The notes under the pieces: model-generated | Database searches by the model: none | Told to the model about the DNA's origin: nothing | The model's input: only the letters and a program-made list of their open reading frames with translations | Translations under genes and position numbers: made by a program | Part shown: positions 58,661 to 64,000 of the stretch, piece after piece | Numbering within the stretch: position 1 is the first letter of the stretch | Layout of the letters: every line of letters starts with the position of its first letter | Source: Manis javanica | Lineage: Eukaryota; Chordata; Mammalia; Pholidota; Manidae | Length of the DNA: 64,000 nt | Assembly: GCF_040802235.1 (NCBI RefSeq) | Contig: NC_133158.1 | Location: forward strand, 161,049,401 to 161,113,400 | Direction of reading: 5' to 3'

Positions 58661-59758
58661 GAGGAATAGGAAGTTTCCAACAAAAGAAGACTCAAAATTA
58701 ATCCTTTGCATCAACACAGGCTGTCTTGTGTGCGGGAATCCAAACGTTTTTCGTGGTTCCTTGGGGGCCATGGAGGAGAATGCTGCTGACCAGCAGACCT
58801 GGAATAACTCTGCCAAGGTTGGAAATAAATGCTCTGGGAGCAAAAGCTACACGAACCCCCAAGCCAGAGAGGTGGTAAGAGCCAGGCTAAGACTCAAGAG
58901 GTTGGCAGCATCTGAAAGAACCAAGGGGGAGCTACGGCAGCAAAATGGTGGACCAACCAGCCAGTTCTGCAAAGACCAAGCCTAAAGGGAGGGCCCAGTG
59001 AGCTTCCTGCAAAGTAGAAAGGAAGGAGGCAAACAGCACTTTGATGTTGAAGCTGTCTTCTTGAATATTTGCATGAAATGCGATTGTTTTCAATGCTTAA
59101 CTTGAAAGATGAAATTGTCTCAAAACTTTCTCTCTACCTAACTACTGGCCAGCTGACTTAGACCTCATGAAGATGCTACAGATAAATTTAAAAAGAAGAT
59201 AAACCAGCTATTTTGCAAATCTCTAAAGATGGACATATTTCAACACAACTACATAAAGCTACTTGGCCCATTTCATTATTCAGAAAATATTTGAGAATTA
59301 GAGATTATTCCAGATTTCCTTTGTGCAATAGCCTCTAATATGTGAGTTTGATGGAAACATTCTCTTTTGAAATGGCTAAGATGTTGTAGTGATAAATTGA
59401 AACCACTTGAGGGCAGTAAAAGCACATTTCTTGCCTGTGTACTGCAGATGAATTAATTATGACTTGAAAATCAAACACTTTGCCAAAATGTCTTTTTTTT
59501 TTTGTACTTCTAACTTGATCTAGAGTTATTATCCCCCACCTCCACAGGTCATATTCCTAAAGAATTTCTTATAAGTAGAACAACAACAAAAATGTTTCAA
59601 AGACACATTCTTTTTGTTTCTTTTATCAGCTCTATTTTTGCTGTCACTGACAATGAATGTAATTCTGAGGAATTGCTCATCAGTCACAAATTCAATTTCT
59701 TCACTTAAAAAAATCCCTTTAGTTCAGGTAAGTGTACCACACATATGTAGGCATGCAC

Positions 59759-59790
<32 letters not shown>

Positions 59791-59794
59791 GTGT
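59759..59794 (+). repeat. (GT)n microsatellite
   Basis: About 18 GT units with one TTG interruption. Confidence 0.92.
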
Positions 59795-60886
59795 ATTTAC
59801 CCAGAGCAGTCTGAGTAAATAAAAGTAGTTGTAACCTTTACGGTGAACAAGCAGAACCTTTGGGTGACATTCATAAAGGACATTTATTCTTTCCCATCAC
59901 TGCCCTGCAAGCCCACTCTGTCGGTGTGTCTGTTTCTTTTTCATCACCCCCTTGGATAAAATCTTGGGCAGGTCCCATAATTTCTCAGATGTTAAAAGAG
60001 GTTTTCAAGTTACTTGTATTCCCCCCACAAAACTCTCTCATTTCAATAACTGAAATGTCCACCTTGTATAGTACTTAAAATTCCAAACTTCATGTAAAGT
60101 TTAACTTCTCCATTTTGTCTGCTTACCCCTGGAAGCCTGAAGTGGGAAGAAGTGAGGTAGTCACAAACATTCCGGTCCCTTACCCGGCCAAGGATCTACA
60201 CATCTTCCCACTCACCAGGCTGCCTCTGGCTCCTGGAGGTTGAAAAGAGGGAGAGCGAAGGGAGGTAAGGAGCAAGAAGCAGCTCCTTTCCTTGGCATCT
60301 CTGTATCTGACACTGATTTTCTCCAGCTGTGGCAGAACTTTAAATTTACCTGTTTCTCTTGAGGCTGATTTGAGAGCTTTGGGGAGCTGTGTAATTCTGC
60401 TCCTGGATCCAGAGCCATGGGTGTGACGCTTGATTTAGTGCTCTGTCATTGCCATCTTGAAAAGTTCGATAATTTTTTGAGCAAGAGACCCTGCATTTTC
60501 ATTTTTCACTGGGCCCCACAAGTTACTAACCTGGCCCTGACTGGGCCCCTTCAGCTACAGCTCTATTGCAGGGCAACGCCTCTCCTTCAGCTGACAAGTT
60601 ATTCATCTCCCTCAGCCTCTTCCTAGTCAGATTGTGTTCTTGGCAGAAACCCCCTTGGTCAGGATCCCATGGATAAAGACCATAAGCCGCTAACCCTACT
60701 TAGGGTCTGTTTTTGCTCCTGAGAAGTAAGCACTTTTGGGGGGCATAGTTACTGCAAACCTCTGTGCAAGTGCAACAGGCCATCACAGAACCTCTCCCGG
60801 GAAGGAGATTGTTTTCCTCAGGCATGAGTCAGATGATTCAAGTCTGTTCCTAAGCAACAAGTCTCATACTCCTTGAAGCTCCTCCT

Positions 60887-60946
60887 CCTGCATATAAATA
60901 TTAGTGCTTCTTCTAACTCCTGCATATAAATCCATGCTTCTTCTAA
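60887..60946 (+). repeat. Short tandem repeat, about 30-33 bp unit
   Basis: CTCCTGCATATAAAT is followed by a short variable stretch and TGCTTCTTCTAA, twice in succession, with a third partial CTCC start. The unit contains TATAAA by chance. Confidence 0.8.
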
Positions 60947-61261
60947 CTCCCTGACTTCTTGAACCTCAATTCTTCTACCTTCAAGATGGGTGAGGAGCTT
61001 AGGTTCAAAATTTGAGTTTAGGGCCCCACGTATGCAGGGTCTGCGTAGGGAGTTTAGCTTCACTTAAGAAATCTCAAGGTCTTGCCCCCTGCTGTTTTGT
61101 TCCCAGCCTTTCAGAAACAGAGACTTAAGAAAGAGTCCCAGTATAAGGCCCAGCCACACCATTTACAATGATGATGTTTCACTCAGAATTGGAGATTTTG
61201 AAATTAAAAAATTTTTAATAGTCCCAGCTCTGTGAGGATAATACCTTTATCAATAGGAGAA

Positions 61262-61420
61262 ATTCCATTTAACAAATATTTTGAGCACCCTCTTTGTGTA
61301 GGAACCAGTAATGAGTTATACTGATAGGCAAATTATTAAGAAATCCATGCACTTTTTGGGAGCTCACAGTTAGAAAATGGGGAACCCAAGTAGACAATTT
61401 TCCAAAATAAGATGGGTGAT
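61262..61420 (-). mobile_element. L2 LINE 3' end, reverse orientation
   Basis: 'TTTAACAAATATTTTGAGCA', 'CCCTCTTTGTGTAGGAACCA' and 'TTTGGGAGCTCACAGTTAG' match the reverse complement of an L2 3' end. Confidence 0.55.
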
Positions 61421-62689
61421 GATAAAGTTTTGTCACGAGTTTTGTATGTTTCCTGAGCTTGCTGGCAGGGGTGGGGGGTTGTGGAGCTTCTTCTCTGAAG
61501 GTTCCTGGTTGGCGGATGGCTATTAAAAGTTTTTTAAATATGACCTCCTCCCCGTCAGCTCTGAGTTTCTGGCTCCATCATATATACAGGGTGGAGTCCC
61601 AACTGATATTCCTTCCAGGGGGGTACATTCTCCCCATAAACTATTTTATGCCTTTTCAAAAAACTAAATTCCATGGCAGGGCTTTGCACAAGGCATCTTG
61701 AACTTCTTCTATCTCATTGCTATGGTGAATCAATATTAGAGCTAATAGACAAGACTGTTTCAGCTTCTCCTTCAGTGCAGGACAGGCAGTACACAGAGAG
61801 ACATGGATGGGCATCAGGTTTTCACTGGGCCGTTAAAGGACAGAGACTAAAGCTTAGTGGAAGCATTATTAGTGACATTGGATGTCTTGACTTGGAAGCC
61901 TATTATCTTTTTTTTCCATTGGAGAGCTCGTAATATGACTAATAAAAATCTATTAAATCTCTTGGATATGGATGCCTTTGGAAATGTTAGGGACACCTAG
62001 ATCTTCACCCAGTAACAAAAATTCCCAGATTAACTGACAAAAAAATACCCTCTTTGGCTGGAAGGAAACAAGGCAGAGGGGAGAGAAGGGAGGGTTGCAG
62101 TTTGGAATTTCCTGGGTATAGCGATTATAAACTGGTGCATAGCTGGAAACAAAGTTGTCTAGATTTTGTCTTTTTGATACTAAAGACAGAAAATCAGTGC
62201 ATACTGATTACCAGGCTTGATGGCTAGATCATTTCTCAGATAGGCTGACTTACTGGGTGACATTTTTCTTGGAGGCCCGAGTCGCATTTTGTGTAAACAT
62301 CTCCTGCCATGGCGGAGCCAAACCTCGCCCTCTGATTGTCCCTGGCGCGTTTCCTCCCTGGAGCACTGACATCATCATGCGTCACTCTCAGCACGAGGGA
62401 GGAGCACAGCTGAAGCAGCATCAACTGCTTCCACAGCCTGTGCACTGGGGTTAGAAAGCTGTACCATTGCCATTAATTAATGATAAGTTTCCCATTCTCA
62501 GGAAAGGATTCTCACATTTTTGGGAAATACATAGATCTACCCTGAGAGGAGTGCTTGAAATTCTCCCACCATTCTCATCTGTAACTCCAGTCTTTCCAAA
62601 GGGTCTGTTTGTCAGTCCTTTCTCTGCACCCGGGGAGAGATTAGGTTTAAAGTTGCAGAATCCTATGAGGTACTCCTGGGTGGCTGGTT

Positions 62690-63130
62690 TGTAGCAGACA
62701 CCCTGAATGCCCTAGTTCTTCATTACCTAGGAAACACAGAGTTCCCATCCTACCTGTATATTCCCACCACGCAAAAGTTGTAGCAAAAGGTGTTGTTTGG
62801 TGAGCCAAGGTCATTGATCCTGGGGGGTGACCAACTGGGGGCATCTCCTTGGTAACTAAGAATGTCCAGAGGCCTTGATCTCCTTGGGACACTGGTCTTG
62901 CTGGGAGGGGAGGGGCCCCAGGTAGTCCCTAGGCTAGTTGCTCTACTATAAAAGCTGGATACATGTGGATCCCTGTGGTACATACTTTGTCTAGTAAGCC
63001 ACTCCGGGCCTCCCTGTACTTAAGTTTCCCCAATAAACCTTTGCCTCCATCTCTGTCTCTGGGCCTTTCCTTCTGTCTCTCCAGACCATCGTCCACTGCT
63101 GGCTTTGAGGTCAGTCAGGGCACAGTAACA
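62690..63130 (+). mobile_element. Probable solo LTR of an ERV1/gammaretrovirus-type element
   Basis: It runs from TGTAGCAGAC to AGTAACA, giving TG..CA ends and 441 bp. It contains a TATA box (TATAAAAG, 62947-62954), then AATAAA at 63032-63037 in a CCCCAATAAACC context, and a T/C-rich U5-like stretch after it. That order and spacing of promoter and poly(A) signal are typical of gammaretrovirus-like LTRs. I find no gag, pol or env beside it and no clear 4-6 bp flanking duplication, so the exact ends are approximate. Confidence 0.55.
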
Positions 63131-63261
63131 CAAAACCTCAGCTGCTGTTGGTACATCTCTGGTGGAAGGCCTGGATTATCAAACATGTCTCTGCCACCCC
63201 AGCATTGAGAGGCCCATCCAATTTCTACCCCAAACTGAGGGTGTCAGTGGTCTGAGGGTGG

Positions 63262-63314
63262 AAACTTCCTGACAGAGTGTTTGCCTTTAAACTTCCTGAC
63301 AGAGTGTTTGCCTT
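63262..63314 (+). repeat. 26-bp perfect tandem duplication
   Basis: A 26-base unit starting AAACTTCCTGACAGAGTG occurs at 63262-63287 and again at 63289-63314 without mismatch, separated by one T. Confidence 0.93.
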
Positions 63315-63675
63315 CTCTGGCTGGACCCTGACCAGTAATGAGCGATTCATGCTCCTGTGGCTTGCTGACCTCACAGGATTATCCCATTCCGTCTGTCAGG
63401 ACAGAATTGGAAAGTGAGAATGTTACCAGTCTGCTCTTGAACAGATCCTCCAAATATGTATGCCTTAAATTTAACCATGTAGCCCACTTCAGTGCTAAAC
63501 TGTCTAGTTTATGAATTGGGGATTGAGCTTTTAGCCATCGACTAGCAAATGCCAGAGTTTTCTTTCTGCAGTTAATTAATTTTTAAAAATATAATACCAC
63601 ACATAGGACTTGAGCCAACATCAAAATGCTTAAGTATAATACTGAAATTAGTAAATTTCAAATGGATATATTTTG

Positions 63676-63830
63676 GCTGAGACAGAGATTCTCAACCCTG
63701 GCAAAATAGAAGTCAACTGGGGAGCTTTTATAAGGAAAGTAGATTACTTAAATCATAATTTCTTCATTTAAAAAATCTCACAGGTGGTTCTCATAATCAG
63801 CCAAGGCTAAGAACCACTGGTCTAGGGTTT
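63676..63830 (+). mobile_element. MER5A DNA transposon
   Basis: 'GAGATTCTCAACCCTGGCAA', 'CAACTGGGGAGCTTTTATAA', 'CAGGTGGTTCTCATAATCAG' and 'CCAAGGCTAAGAACCACTGG' give both termini of MER5A. Confidence 0.75.
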
Positions 63831-64000
63831 AGAGTATTTGCTCCACATTTCCCTGGAGGTAGAAGGGTCAGCCCTTTCTCTCCCACAGCTGCCATGGGGA
63901 TAAGACTAAGACTACAGGTGAGAGTGCTAACCAAATTCTCACAAGTCAAATCAGTAAGAGACACAGGATCCAGGTGTAATTTTTGATTGATAGCCTTAAA

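Larger units (their letters stand above)
56357..64000 (-). other. NME9: Probable upstream NME9 intron, no exon recognised
   Basis: I searched the minus strand for thioredoxin motifs (WCGPC and flanks) and the acidic linker of NME9 and found neither, so the preceding exon is probably beyond the window. The stretch holds a GGGA repeat at 56588-56613, an 80-bp repeat cluster at 56452-57043, a MER5 element split by a composite L1 insertion at 57.63-58.66 kb, a GT repeat at 59759-59794, a short tandem repeat at 60887-60946, an antisense L2 at 61.26 kb, a likely LTR at 62690-63130 and a MER5A at 63.68 kb. From 58.7 to 61.2 kb I see nothing else that I can name. Confidence 0.6.

Noticed and set aside
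1..64000. CRISPR arrays, operons, ribosome-binding sites, tRNA or rRNA genes
   Set aside because: The window is mammalian nuclear DNA. No regular spacer arrays, tRNA cloverleaf or rRNA core sequences were seen apart from tRNA-derived MIR remnants.

Overview
This is a mammalian nuclear genomic window, not a prokaryotic one. It has small exons with GT-AG introns, long AT-rich introns, MIR/L2/MER5 fossil repeats and L1 3' ends. The repeats fit a placental mammal. There are no Alu or B1 elements and no obvious carnivore, ruminant or horse SINEs, and the L1 3' ends look laurasiatherian. That suggests a laurasiatherian with few recent SINEs; pangolin is one candidate, but this is a weak guess from memory.

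Plus strand, 1 to about 48 kb: the 3' two-thirds of ARMC8, the armadillo-repeat scaffold subunit of the CTLH/GID E3 ubiquitin ligase complex. Thirteen coding exons were assembled by hand. They run from a 61-bp exon at 130-190 to the terminal exon at 46096-46129, and every junction keeps the reading frame. Together they encode 414 residues plus stop, with no lesion seen. A 3' UTR follows, with candidate poly(A) signals near 48010 and 48614. An unassigned exon-like segment at 29906-30073 has strong splice sites and an in-frame alternative C-terminus.

About 48.6-51.3 kb: GC-richer intergenic DNA between convergent genes, with no supported gene.

Minus strand, 51.3-56.4 kb: the last five coding exons of NME9 (TXNDC6), the thioredoxin/nucleoside diphosphate kinase-like protein. 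All splice phases fit. The terminal exon appears to read through the position where I remember the human stop. From 56.4 kb to the end I find no further exons. The stretch probably lies within an upstream NME9 intron and holds an 80-bp tandem repeat, a composite L1-mobilised insertion inside a MER5 element, a probable solo ERV LTR and a MER5A copy.

No new multi-gene system was found. The observations most worth checking are the alternative ARMC8 exon, a tandemly duplicated piece of an ARMC8 splice acceptor plus exon, a 93%-identical inverted repeat in an ARMC8 intron, the composite retroelement with a perfect 17-bp target-site duplication, and the extended NME9 C-terminus. Gene identities rest on family sequences I remember. 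Repeat names are by eye and were not checked with RepeatMasker.
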